Shown one piece after another: positions 1 through 10,671 of a stretch of DNA of 64,000 nt; within the stretch, counting starts at the first letter, position 1, and every line of letters begins with the position of its first letter. Position numbers and translations under genes: made by a program. The stretch lies in assembly GCA_905182995.1 (NCBI GenBank), contig CAJJDP010000093.1, forward strand, positions 64,563 through 128,562. Reading direction: 5' to 3'. The notes under the pieces are model-generated. The model was not told the origin of the DNA. It saw only the letters and a program-made list of their open reading frames with translations, and made no database searches. This DNA comes from Paramecium octaurelia. Its lineage: Eukaryota > Ciliophora > Oligohymenophorea > Peniculida > Parameciidae.

Positions 1-1
1 C

Positions 2-202
2 ACTCCAAGCAGTAACAATCTATACACTGCACCTAATTATCCCATTCCTACCATCAAACAAATTGAACAGACTAAAATAGTAGAGTAAGATGGAATCAAA
101 TTCTAAGATGAGACCATGGTTATAGGTGACAATGATCATAGATAAACCAAATCTTCTAATAGAGATCCTGCATTGGAATAATAACAATGTGCAATATATT
201 GA
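2..202 (+). CDS. 3' end of an unidentified protein (cut by window edge)
   Basis: An open frame enters from the left edge in frame 2 and stops at TGA 200-202, giving 66 C-terminal residues. It uses TAA and TAG as glutamine and ends in a glutamine-rich stretch (LEQQQCAIY). The segment is polar and low in complexity (Q, N, T, P, D), which suggests a disordered tail. No family is recognisable and the body of the gene lies outside the window. Confidence 0.55.
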
Positions 203-402
203 TATTTTTATATGAATATTTAAATATTTAACAACTATAATTAATTATTATTAATCAAACTAATTTAGGATACTTATTTATATGAATAATATCAAAAATG
301 AATTCGAATATAATATTAATTAACTTGATTTTGTTATTTCACTGATGCTATGGTTATACTATTCAAAGTCTAAATCATTAAATCACTTTAATATTAAAAT
401 AA

Positions 403-612
403 ATGGGTTGTTCGTAAACTAAGACAAAATAATCAATATTGGCCAATCAAAATTATTTGCAATCTGCTCAGAACGAGGCTATGACTCAATCAAATATTGA
501 GAAAGACAATATTAAGTATAATATTCTGAAGAATCCTATCATTATAAGAAGAACGGAAAGAAGAAATAAGTTGCCTAACACTCCAGCTGATACTCTAACA
601 TGGATCTAATGA
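403..612 (+). CDS. Small N-terminally lipidated protein (MGCS type), 69 aa
   Basis: Intronless frame from ATG 403 to TGA 610-612. The protein starts MGCSQTKTKQ. Gly2 followed by Cys3 and Ser is the usual arrangement for N-myristoylation with neighbouring palmitoylation, so membrane anchoring is inferred. The rest is polar and basic, with a short core KNPIIIRR near residue 45. A related gene lies on the opposite strand at 1019-1258 and shares MGCS and the pattern Y-x-I-x-K-N-P-I-[IV]-[IL]-R-R. I do not recognise a described family. The start is chosen because the Gly2-Cys3 motif follows it directly. Confidence 0.6.
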
Positions 613-1018
613 TTATCTTTATATATTTGTGCTCAATTTATTTAATTACAAAATTATGTCAGATGAAACAGTAGCATCTTTTTGAATCCTTTTTAATTTT
701 TATACATCTTTAATTCATAATTTTTTTTAATTTTAATTATTCTCTAGTTTGTAAGATAAGCATTTCAAAAACAAATGACTATCTGAATGAATATTTATTT
801 CAAATCAAATAAGCTTTCATAATATTGATATATATTCTTATTATCATCACGTGAGAACATAGATGGAAAACGAATTTATTTGAAGGAATTCAAAAGATTC
901 TTATAGACGATTGATATAATATTGTTGTAGAAAAAGAAATTGAGACATCAGTAATTTTATTATTTCTAATTCATTTAGTCTCCATTTTGATGTATTTCAT
1001 GAGAAATATTGTACATCA
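613..1018. other. AT-rich spacer, no supportable gene
   Basis: About 400 bp between the 3' ends of the two convergent MGCS-type genes. Both strands have frequent TGA codons and no sustained frame, so I see only 3' flanking DNA here. Confidence 0.5.
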
Positions 1019-1258
1019 TCAGTTTTATTGATGGACTGATAATTGTGAACGTTAATCGAATTTATGTATGCTTGAAGTAGCAGAATGGGCTCTTCTTAGC
1101 ACAATTGGATTCTTTTTTATTTGATATTTTTCTATCTAGAGTTGTTGTAAAATAGCAATTTCATCGGATTCCTCTTGTTGAATTGGTGATAGGTTTTAAG
1201 TCAATTGGAGAGATTAAAGCTTGAATTTGTTTTTCTTTTAAGGATGAGAACAGCCCAT
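1019..1258 (-). CDS. Small N-terminally lipidated protein (MGCS type), 79 aa
   Basis: Intronless minus-strand frame, ATG at 1258-1256, TGA at 1021-1019. It begins MGCSHPQKKNKF, again a Gly2-Cys3 myristoylation/palmitoylation-like start with a basic stretch behind it that could help membrane binding. The core KKNPIVLRRAHSA matches the core of the gene at 403-612, so the two look like diverged paralogues pointing toward each other. The rest is rich in Q, S and charged residues and is probably disordered. Function unknown. Confidence 0.6.
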
Positions 1259-1484
1259 TTAAAATAATTAATGAGATTCAATCTTTTTAATTTACTTAAC
1301 TAAATACATATGATCGATTATCTTTTAAATATTTGATAAAAAACGGAATTCTATTGCTCTTAACTACTTAGCCCAAAAAGCGTAATACAACTCTCTGGAT
1401 ATAAAAAAACTATAGTATGAAAGTATAAAATTATTTTATAACAGAAAAATAGACTCTGAAATTATTTCTGATTTAATATTTTAT

Positions 1485-2560
1485 ATGTTTCAACCTGAAA
1501 AACCAATTGAAATAGAAAAATGTTTAGAATTAATTTTCCGAAATAGTTTAGGAGATTAGGCCCAGGAAGACTTGATTAAAGATACAACCTAAGCATTTCT
1601 TCAATTCTTGCATGAAAATGAACTAGCCCAAAGAAACACAAAAATTATAATGTTCGGATCACTTTTAAATGGATTCAAAACAAAACAATCAGATATTGAT
1701 TTCTCAATAACTACGAATTCATATATTTCTGAAAAAACAGCCTTGAGTTATTGGACTACTTAGTTAGGATACCAAACTAGATTTAAGTTAGATTAGAGTT
1801 TTCTGAAATCTCGAGTTCCTGTAATAAAAATATTAGATCAATAAAATCTCATTCATATAGACTTGTGTTATAATAATTTATTGGGAGCAATCAATACACG
1901 CTTACTGAAAGCTTATTCATAATTGGATTGCAAAGTTCAGAAGGTAATGCTACTTTAGTAACAAAAAGGGTGGTGCCTTGTTAAAAATATGGGCAAGAGG
2001 GGCAAAGATTGTGACGAATTTTCTGTTTTCATCCTATTCAATCATAATACTTTGGTTGCATTTCTTACAAGCTAATTATGACCTACCCAATTTATAGAAT
2101 CAAAATTATAATTGTAACAATATTGATTCTGATCTAACTCTAAAAAGAACACTTTATGAGAATGAAAATATAATAAAAATAAAATCCTTTTTTGTAATGA
2201 ATTCAGCGTAATTTTTAGGTGTATGAGGGTGAGACTTATGAGAAATTAAAATTCTAATTTTAAGCAAAAATTTCATAAATTTCATTATAAACTCTATTGC
2301 AAGAATTCTTTGGCTACTATTCTTAGAACGGATAAGGATTTAATCAACCTTATAAGATCTCTATAAATTTAAAGGAACTGAAGGATTAGGGAATGCAATA
2401 TTCCATGTCTGATCCATTTGATCCGCTTCATGATCCTTTGAAGAAAATAAACAAGGCATTTAGAAACAATAGGGCGTTTGATAATGCTAAGCAATTTATG
2501 AAGACTGCATAAGAAATTGAATTCTTGTTTCAGGACGAGAGACAATTATTACACTACTGA
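1485..2560 (+). CDS. Cid1-like non-canonical poly(A)/poly(U) polymerase, 341 aa
   Basis: A template-independent RNA nucleotidyltransferase of the Cid1/TUT/GLD-2 class, which adds A or U to RNA 3' ends. The polymerase-beta motif is clear (MFGSLLNGF, then KQSDIDFS, the two metal-binding Asp), and the third Asp is in HIDLCYNN. LLKIWARGAKI follows, then a PAP-associated segment with LLQEFFGYYS. Two 25-nt introns, 1944-1968 (ends AAG) and 2194-2218, restore one frame of 342 codons. The frame stays open upstream to about 1315 without an ATG; ATG 1485 is the first in-frame Met, so the start may be wrong or an upstream exon may be missed. No RNA-binding domain is visible. Confidence 0.8.
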
Positions 2561-2605
2561 TAATAGAAAATAAAATGTGTGTCCATTTATTTATATATTA
2601 AAAAA

Positions 2606-3215
2606 TCATGCGATTTTCTCAAACAATTATCCTCCGTATGAGCCTCCCTTCATTGTGGATTTCACAACTTGAGCAAATTATTATTGATCCTTCAACATCA
2701 ATTCTGCTGCATCTTTGTTTAGTGGATCAGTTGGATTTGTTAATTATGTAAACAACATCTATAATCCAAAAATCACGTCCTTCAAACTGCTTACAGGTCT
2801 CCAATCTTCTCTCAAGATATTCAAGCAAACTTTGCCTTCCAAATCAATATTGGGATGGAATATTTTCTAAGAGATTATCATTTAAAATTCTACCTTCTTG
2901 CACAAAACTTTGGGAGGGACCATAGGATATTCTAGAGAGATTGAAACAGTGAACACAATCACGCCGCCAGCCCAGAAGCTGTGATCTGGTCTCACTTCGA
3001 CTTCGAAATAGAGGATATTTTTATTGTCTGGAAATGTGATCTTAAGGTTTTTTAAATCAGGGGGAAAGGCATCATTGAATTCTTGTTGATCGCTCAAGGC
3101 TCTTTTCCAAGCACCCGTTTAGGCTAATAATATTTTCTACAAAATTACTAATATCTTGATTATTTTACGCATTCTATTGAGTTTGTTGTTGTTGCTTTAT
3201 CTTGATGGCAATCAT
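2606..3215 (-). CDS. UBC12: NEDD8-conjugating enzyme E2, UBC12 type, 185 aa
   Basis: A ubiquitin-conjugating fold E2 that matches UBC12/UBE2M, which takes NEDD8 from its E1 and passes it to cullins. The active-site Cys is in [13 protein letters not shown], preceded by [11 protein letters not shown], and the C-terminal helices contain [14 protein letters not shown]. The N-terminus starts [15 protein letters not shown], resembling the basic E1-docking peptide that sets UBC12 apart from other E2s. Two introns (3124-3148, 25 nt; 2867-2893, 27 nt) give 185 residues, close to the family's usual length. The upstream ATG is chosen because the docking-like peptide needs it. Confidence 0.9.
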
Positions 3216-3321
3216 AAAAAATTAAATAAATTATTAATAAAGAAAATGAATAACATTTAAATAAGAACCTTTGATTCGAGGAATAATAATTTGAAATTTA
3301 ATTTATTTCATAAATCACAAA

Positions 3322-5174
3322 ATGCTTCGTCCAGGTTCCTCAATGAGTAAAGCCAAGCAAACAAAGGCAGCCATCCCAGCCTCCGGTGGAATTGCTACCA
3401 GAGTTGTTCAAGAGAAAATGCCTACCTTGGAAGAATACGTGAAAAATAGAGATTGGGTAGGAGCGATTTCCCTCTTAGAAAATGAATAAAAGTACTATTG
3501 AGAATTTAAAGGTTAGTTTTAATGATTCAAGAGCTGAGCCCAAATTGTGGTTAGCCTATGCATGTTTTCACAATGGAGAATATAAGTAAAGTGCTATCCT
3601 ACATTTCAAAATAGAAGGGCCATCCAAGTTTATGATCAGATGATGACCAAGGCCGATTACAACAAGGAGATCCACATCTACAAAGCCTGCTGTTTTTATG
3701 CCCTGTGTCAATACGAAGATGCCAAAAGAGAGTGTTCTAAAGGCCCAGAGACTCCCTTATCTGTGAGATTGTAATTCAATTCATACTAAGTCATAGACAA
3801 TTTCATATTGCTCACAAGAAAAATGATGAGAAGAATCTCATGACCTACCATCACAAGATACAAGAGACTGTCCACGATTAGTTATGTTTGGCAGCAATTC
3901 ATTATTTAAGAGGACATTACGAAGAAGTAACTGATATTTTAAATTCGATAGGCAACCGATGCATACAAAAAATTACTGCTTGAAAATCGAGAATATTCAG
4001 CAATCAATGTTTACATAGCGTTGTGTTACTATAAATTAGAATATTTTGATGTCTCTATCGAAATACTATCTTCCTATTTAAATTAATTTCCATAAAGTGT
4101 GACAGCAATTAATCTGAAGGCTTGCAATCAATTTTAGTTATACAGTGGTAAATTAGCAGAGGAAGTATTCAAACCTTTGCAATAATAATATGAAGGAATT
4201 AATGTTTGTGCAGATAATGATTTATTGAAACATAATTTAGTTGTTTTCAGAGCTGGAGAAAATGCTTTAAAGGTATTACCTCCTTTGGTAGAAATTTTCC
4301 CAGAAGCCAAACTCAATCTAATTGTCTATTATTTAAAAAATGAAGACATAGGAGAAGCATTCAATTTAGTTTAAGATCTTTAACCAACAAACCCAAAAGA
4401 ATACATCTTGAAAGCTGTGGTCTATGCTATGAAAGGATAATCCAGTCCTGATCAAAAGGAAGCCTTGAAAACTGCTTAGCAACTATTTTAGTTAGTAGGA
4501 TCTTCGGCTAGTGAATGTGATACCATACCTGGAAGGTAATGTATGTCATCTTGCTTCTTTATTTTGAAACAATATGAAGATGTTCTGGTTTACTTAAAAT
4601 CAATTAAACAATTTTTCTAAAATGATGATGATTTCAATTGGAATTACGGAATTGCATGTGCTGGTACTGGAGATTACAAGGAAGCTGAAGATGCCTTAGC
4701 ATAGATTCAATCTGAAAAATACAGAGTAATATTTGAATTCTATTTAGTCTGATGATATCTACATCAAGTGGATGACAAGAACATTTATAATGAATGGCAA
4801 GGCAAAGTAATATGTTCAATTTATTGTTTAGGGAAGCATGGGAATTATATATTAATATGGAGACATCCAGCGAATCCTTTTAAATTTTAGTTTTGATTGC
4901 CAATGATTGCTATAAGATGGGGCATTTTTATTATGCAGCTAAGGCATTTGATATTCTGCAAAGATTAGATTCAGATAATGGGGAACATGAGTATGAAGAC
5001 GCTTTAAGAGGCTCAGTGGTCGGAGTATTCCAAATGGTCATTACATCTAAGGAGACACTAGACCACTTGGTTGAGGTGATAAATATCTTAACAAACACAG
5101 GTGATAATCCTTAAGTAGAATATATTTTAAAGATAATTAAAAAATGGGGCAAAGAAAATAATTGGAAAATATGA
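3322..5174 (+). CDS. IFT56: Intraflagellar transport protein IFT56 (TTC26/DYF-13), 566 aa
   Basis: A TPR-repeat subunit of the IFT-B complex, which carries cargo along ciliary microtubules. The frame follows TTC26 almost end to end: [14 protein letters not shown] near the start, [64 protein letters not shown], then [20 protein letters not shown] and [16 protein letters not shown] at the C-terminus. Six introns are needed: 3492-3516, 3586-3614, 3771-3796, 3927-3951, 4726-4747 and 4807-4831 (22-29 nt). Removing them leaves 567 codons in one frame. Its ATG lies 106 bp from the divergent UBC12 start. Confidence 0.93.
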
Positions 5175-5291
5175 AATATAAGTTATAAATTAATATTTAT
5201 TACTTAAAAAGTTATTCTTAGGAAATTGCCTTGAAAACACTTATTTATAGATATAGAATATATATATATTGATATAAAATTTCACACATTT

Positions 5292-8200
5292 TCATCTGAA
5301 ATAATTCATTATTACTAAGATAAAGAAGACTAGATTATAAATTATACTAAATACCTAGTGCTGCTAAAAATATGATGAATTCATAACTAGACTCTTAGAC
5401 AAATTTGACTCTTATTTTTTAACCATTCTCAAAATAAACATCGCCTTCTGTTGGTTCATGACACTGACTGAAATCAAATTAAATCTCTACACGGCCTTGA
5501 GAAAATGATGTGGTTATCAATCCTTGTAAATGATTGTCTTGATGAGTTTTTTCGATGTTTCTATAATAAGGAATTCTTAGAGTTTGGATTGGTTGACTAT
5601 TTTAAATGACCACTTCGTTGTTTGGAAGGTAGAATTCTCTCTCATAGACTATTTCTTTGCTGCCATCCAATTATATATATTGATTAGAAATGAATGCGTT
5701 AACCTTCACCTTCTTGGGCATAGGAGTATTATCTTGAGCAATAATGGGTTTGATATTATATTCAAAGAGGTTGTCAGTCTTTACAAGTTCAAACCATTGA
5801 GGTTAATCGACTTCAATTTTAATATCAAAGTTGGGATTCACTTTATTGGATTAGGGTATTTTAGGATTGACATTCAATTTGATGTTCAAATAATTGTCCA
5901 CTTTATTTGAATCAATGATTATATGAGAGGGTCTAATGACTTCAAGTCCAGCTTTGAACTTATTGCCTTAATCATTAACCTCAACATAGCACTCGTTCAA
6001 TTCCTTTTCAATTGTCAATTAACTTCCCTTGAAGCTACCACAATTGGAATTCCATATTGGTTTCTCAGAATTATCCATTTAATATGTGATTGTGGATCCA
6101 AGGTAAGCCTTCATTTACAATAGAGTGGCTCCTACCTTTACAAGGATGTAATCAATTTTGTTATTTCCACAACTCAATTTGATCAATGCAAATCCTTGAT
6201 CCAACCCTTGAATTTCAATTCCATTATTATTCACTTTAATTTACACAATGTGTCTAGTATACCCCAAGACCTCAAGTTTGTTGTCTTCTATATCTTCAAA
6301 TTGATATCCTTCTTAATTCAGGTAGGCAATTGGAATTTCAATTTTCTCATCTACTTTCAAATTAACAAATTCAGACATTGGATACATTTGATAGATTTCT
6401 TCTACTTATATTAACATGGGAGTAGTGGCTAATAGTAATTGTGGTTACAGGGTGATGCTATCACTCTCAATGAGATTTGGGAGGTTCATGTTCAATTATT
6501 CAACGCTCTTAATTTCTTATCCCAAAGCTAACCTGCTATTTGTTGGAACTAGAAGTGGAATATGATACAAGGCTTTTGTGTTAATAAATAGGTTCCTGGT
6601 GTAAGAATTCAATCTTTCTACTTCAAGTAAAGTCTAAGCCTCTAAATCATAAGCTTTGATTTTGATATTAATTTTTCCAACTACAACTGTCGAAACTGAA
6701 AATCCTAAGGAGTTTGGAGCTGTCTAAACCAACTTTTCATCTTGGTACCAATGTATTTTGTGTGTTGGACACAAACAAAGATTCATCTAATGATCTTATA
6801 TTAAGAAGTCAGCCACTATTCTAACTGATGAACCTAATTCAATTTTTCTGCCATAATATAAAATTGCCCTATTTGGTTTATTTACTATTACAGGTATATC
6901 AACTGAGTCAATTAGTATGTTTGATTATCTTAAAAATACTGTAACCAAGTAATTTCCATGTATCTTTTTGGATTTAATAGTAATAATGTTTTGACTAACT
7001 GAGGTGTCAATATTCTCATTGGAGATGGCTGAATAGGTGAATTAGGAGTAAGAGGGGAACAACACATGAGTCTCACATTCAGTTGGCATGTAGACGGTTT
7101 CAGCTTATAACTTGGGTATAACCTTCAAATCAACTTGATTGGAATTGATTGAGTCGTATTGTGTTTATAATTTGAATAAGCCTTCTCTATTGGGAGTGAT
7201 CGAGAACTAATTATTGACTTAGTTAATATTGTTGAATCCATAGGTATCGATCAATCTCAGAGATGACCAAGTTGTCACATGCACTTACTTCTTGTAATAA
7301 TTGAATGAAGAGGTTGCAAAGATAGAGTTTCCAACTACAGTGATCTATTAACTTAATTCTAAATTCAATTGAGATGGGTCAATGACATTAAGGGTTGCTG
7401 AAACACTGTAATTTAATGATAAATCGTAAACTACTAATTGGAATTAACCTAATTTTTTTGGAGTGATAGTAACTTAATCCTTCTCGCATCCAATGATATT
7501 ATTATCATATTAGCATTGTATATTGTTGGTTGATGATTCTATTCTGAATAACACACTTTGATCGATCAAAACATATTGTTCTCCACTTGGAATCAGTTTT
7601 AGAGTGTGATGAATGATTAAGTCTAATTCACTCTTGATGGTAATGAATGTGTCTTTATGGTTGTTGTAAGAGTTTGAAGCAACAATGAATTTACAATCAG
7701 AGATTCCTGATTAAATATCATATGATAAATATCTATTTTGGTATTTTAATCCTCTGGTTGAATAGTCTAAATGCAAACTGCTGGAATTGTAGAATAAGAA
7801 ATTCTAATAGACAGCCACTACACTAATTTGCACAGTTTCTTCCTTGAATAACCAATTTACTTCTTGATTCTTTTCATTGTAAATTTTGAATGCTTCTGGC
7901 AATAAGCATTTTACAGGTAGTAAATTGCTAACTAGTTTTGGATTAGGCAACAAATCTGATTGTTTGTTAATTCTTGTGATTCTGAATTCAGCTTTGCTCT
8001 AGAAACAATTGAAATGATATTTTTCCATGTCTATTTTGATGATGCCTTCTGACAACTTCTCATTGTATGGTGTTTAATCCCAAGTTGTTGGTCCTCCCAA
8101 AACCTTAGTCGTAATAGTGGAATGAGGAGTCACATAATAAAATGGTTTATCGAAATGCAAGTAGTCATAGACTCTTACTTATTGTGTCACAGAGATCTTT

Positions 8201-9864
8201 TACGTGTTAATTTGAAGATTATATTGACCAGGTGTTGCTGATTGCAACTTCAAACCATTACAAACTAAATAGTTAGAGAGATCTCCAGCGATTTATGATG
8301 TGTTGAAAATATCAAAATTATCAATTGTAAACTTAACTGCTCTACATTATGTATAGTTTCCAACTTTAGGATCTCCAATGGCTTAATAAAATGTATCATC
8401 GGGTTCATTCACTATCAATTCTTTTCTTCTCTCAAATGGAAGAATTTAACTGACATCAGTCACATAGACAGTCACTTCTAAACTGTTATAAACGTTAAAT
8501 TCATCATAGATTGTTAAGATATTCTCTCCAAGTTCTACAGCTGCAAGGAGGTGAGCACTTTTAATTTCAAAAACAGTAGGTGATTGATATCTTTGCTAAT
8601 ATTTATAAGATCCTGATCCTCCAGTGACAATCAAGTTATATTGTTCATAGATTGGAAGGTGGATGTAGGTTTTAAAGATTGTTGATAATTGGATAGGTTT
8701 AACAAAGTGGATGACAACAGAGGATTCCAATGTTCCTCTTTGGAATGTTAATTTAACATTTTGTCTTTCAGTATCTGATATGACAGTCTACTCATTCAAT
8801 GTGATGTCTTTAGAATCATAGGAGAATACATCAGTAGAATATATTCTTTAATGTGATTCATCCTTGAGATAAGCTTAGAATCTATACAATTTTCCTACTA
8901 TCAAATGAGTTACTTTTCCTTCTCTCTTCTCTTTGCCATCCTCCCAAATATCAATGTCAATGTACTTAGGAATCACTACATGATAGAATGCTTAGATTTA
9001 ATTGTACTCAGAATTAATAACCTTTAGATTCAAATTCCTCTCAATATTCTATGTTGTCAAAACACCATTCTAATCAATAGTTGATATTTTAGATGTTGTA
9101 CTCCATAAATGAGTTTGACTTGGTAATTTTATTCTTGTCTTTCCATCTGCTCTCAATAGATGGAATTAGATAACAGAATGTGTAGGTAAGTAATATACTG
9201 GATAATCAGGGGAAAATTAAAATTTTTAAATTACCACTAAATCTACATTAGTTTCTATTTTGGTTTCATAATATTTCTTCTCTATCACTCTAGTAAATAC
9301 TGTTTCTTTCCCTTCCTTCTTTCCCTTCACCACAATGATATCACTATTAAACTCTAATCTTGCTCTTTTGTCTGACACTTTTAATCCGGATTCAGAAAAC
9401 TTAACCATTTCCAATGCACCGACTCTCCATTCAAATTTAAGGCCTTCCAATGTTGTGAATGTGTTTCCTTTGTCATCATATGCTTAAACATGCAATTCCT
9501 CTTGAGTATCCAAATCCAATTATTTTTATTTGGTAATTATGCTCAATCTGCTTATTTCTTGTACTACTACTTCCACTATAAATTGAGATGCATCTTGGGA
9601 CTTCGATTTTACGTATATAAATGATTAGCTTGGCATTTTAGTCACAACTCTGACTTTTCCTATTGACTTCGAGCATCCCTATTAATCTTGTCCTGTGACT
9701 ACAATAGCACTATTTGAAGCACTCCAATCGAAGCATCCCCCTTCTGCAGTGATTTCATATTCAACATCGATGTCAGCCAAGGGCAATAAGATGTTTTTAT
9801 TGCTGATTTTTGAGCCACTAATTGTGTTTAAAATTCCTAGCGCCAATATTAAGGCAAATATCAT
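5292..9864 (-). CDS. Nuclear-pore membrane glycoprotein NUP210/gp210-like, about 1500 aa
   Basis: A single-pass nuclear-envelope protein that anchors the pore complex; most of it lies in the lumen as Ig-like domains. The start has a signal peptide (MIFALILALGILNTISG) followed by a gp210-like first domain: ILLPLADIDVEYEITAEGG, CFDWSASNSAIV, then LEGLKFEWRVG. The C-terminus has one hydrophobic segment (FIIFLAAL, then VFFILVIMNYFR) with a very short tail. The last intron is 5330-5354 (25 nt); others in the body were not all placed. It is shorter than animal NUP210, so fewer Ig-like repeats are likely. Only 16 bp separates its ATG from the stop of the upstream J-protein gene. Confidence 0.8.
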
Positions 9865-9880
9865 TAATTAAATATATTAA

Positions 9881-10612
9881 TCATTTTTATTAAGTCTTAA
9901 CCTTCTTTGGTTTCTGATACTTCTACTCCATCTATTAGATAAACTAATCAAATGTATTCTTGGGCCTCTGTCTTATCTACTTAGTCAATGAATCCATGTC
10001 AATCTATTGTGCCTACGGGTCCTCTCTCAAGGTTTTGATCTTGTTTCTGCTGGTCTAAAATATTTTATAATCCGTGATCTTCTTTTGTTTGATCATTCTA
10101 TCGTAGAATTCCAAAAAGCGAGGGATGTCCTCGTTTTTGCTCAGTATTATATTCTCAAGTATGCACTTCACATTCCCAGAATTTCTAACAAGATATATTG
10201 CTCACAAACCCTTACTTATTATAAAACTCAATCAAGTCTTTTTCCTCCTCCTTACTGAACCTGTACTTCAATTCATATTTATCGATATCCTCCTTGCTGA
10301 TCTTCGGATATAAATTACGATAGAATTCATAGGCATTTTTAAATTCATCCATCCCCTCAATCATTCCAGTTTCATCATACATTTTTCGTTTCTCTTCATT
10401 CGAAAGAATCTGATAGGCCTCAGATATCTTTTAGAACTTCTCCTTAGCATTAGCATCATCTTGATTCTTATCTGGATGTAATTGCAAAGCCAATTGTCTA
10501 TATGATTTTCTCTACAATTTAGAACTAATTCAAATACAATTTCACTTTGAGTTGCTTTTGGTTCCACATTCAACAACTTATACAGCGTAAATTATTCTTC
10601 CCGCTATTACAT
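9881..10612 (-). CDS. DNAJC9-like J-domain protein, 226 aa
   Basis: An Hsp70 co-chaperone with an N-terminal J domain (residues about 8-75) containing LALQLHPDKNQDDANAKEKF; the HPD motif is intact. The rest resembles DNAJC9, an Hsp70 recruiter that also binds histones H3-H4: KEEEKDLIEFY, ENIILSKNEDIPRFLEFYD and a basic C-terminal helix QQMEQKYQKPKKVKTQQK. Introns are 10512-10537 (26 nt, inside the J domain) and 10185-10209 (25 nt, with an atypical GTTTGT start). The family's usual length is about 260. Histone binding is inferred from similarity only. Confidence 0.78.
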
Positions 10613-10671
10613 TATTTAATTTATAAACACAAAATTGTGTTAGATTAATATTAATTTATACAATTAAAAAA

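Noticed and set aside
5584..6414. Plus-strand open frames of 66-108 codons
   Set aside because: They lie antisense to the NUP210-like gene, have hydrophobic shadow composition and no matching codon pattern.
10007..10313. Two overlapping plus-strand frames
   Set aside because: Antisense shadows of the DNAJC9-like gene, whose J domain and C-terminal motifs are clear on the minus strand.
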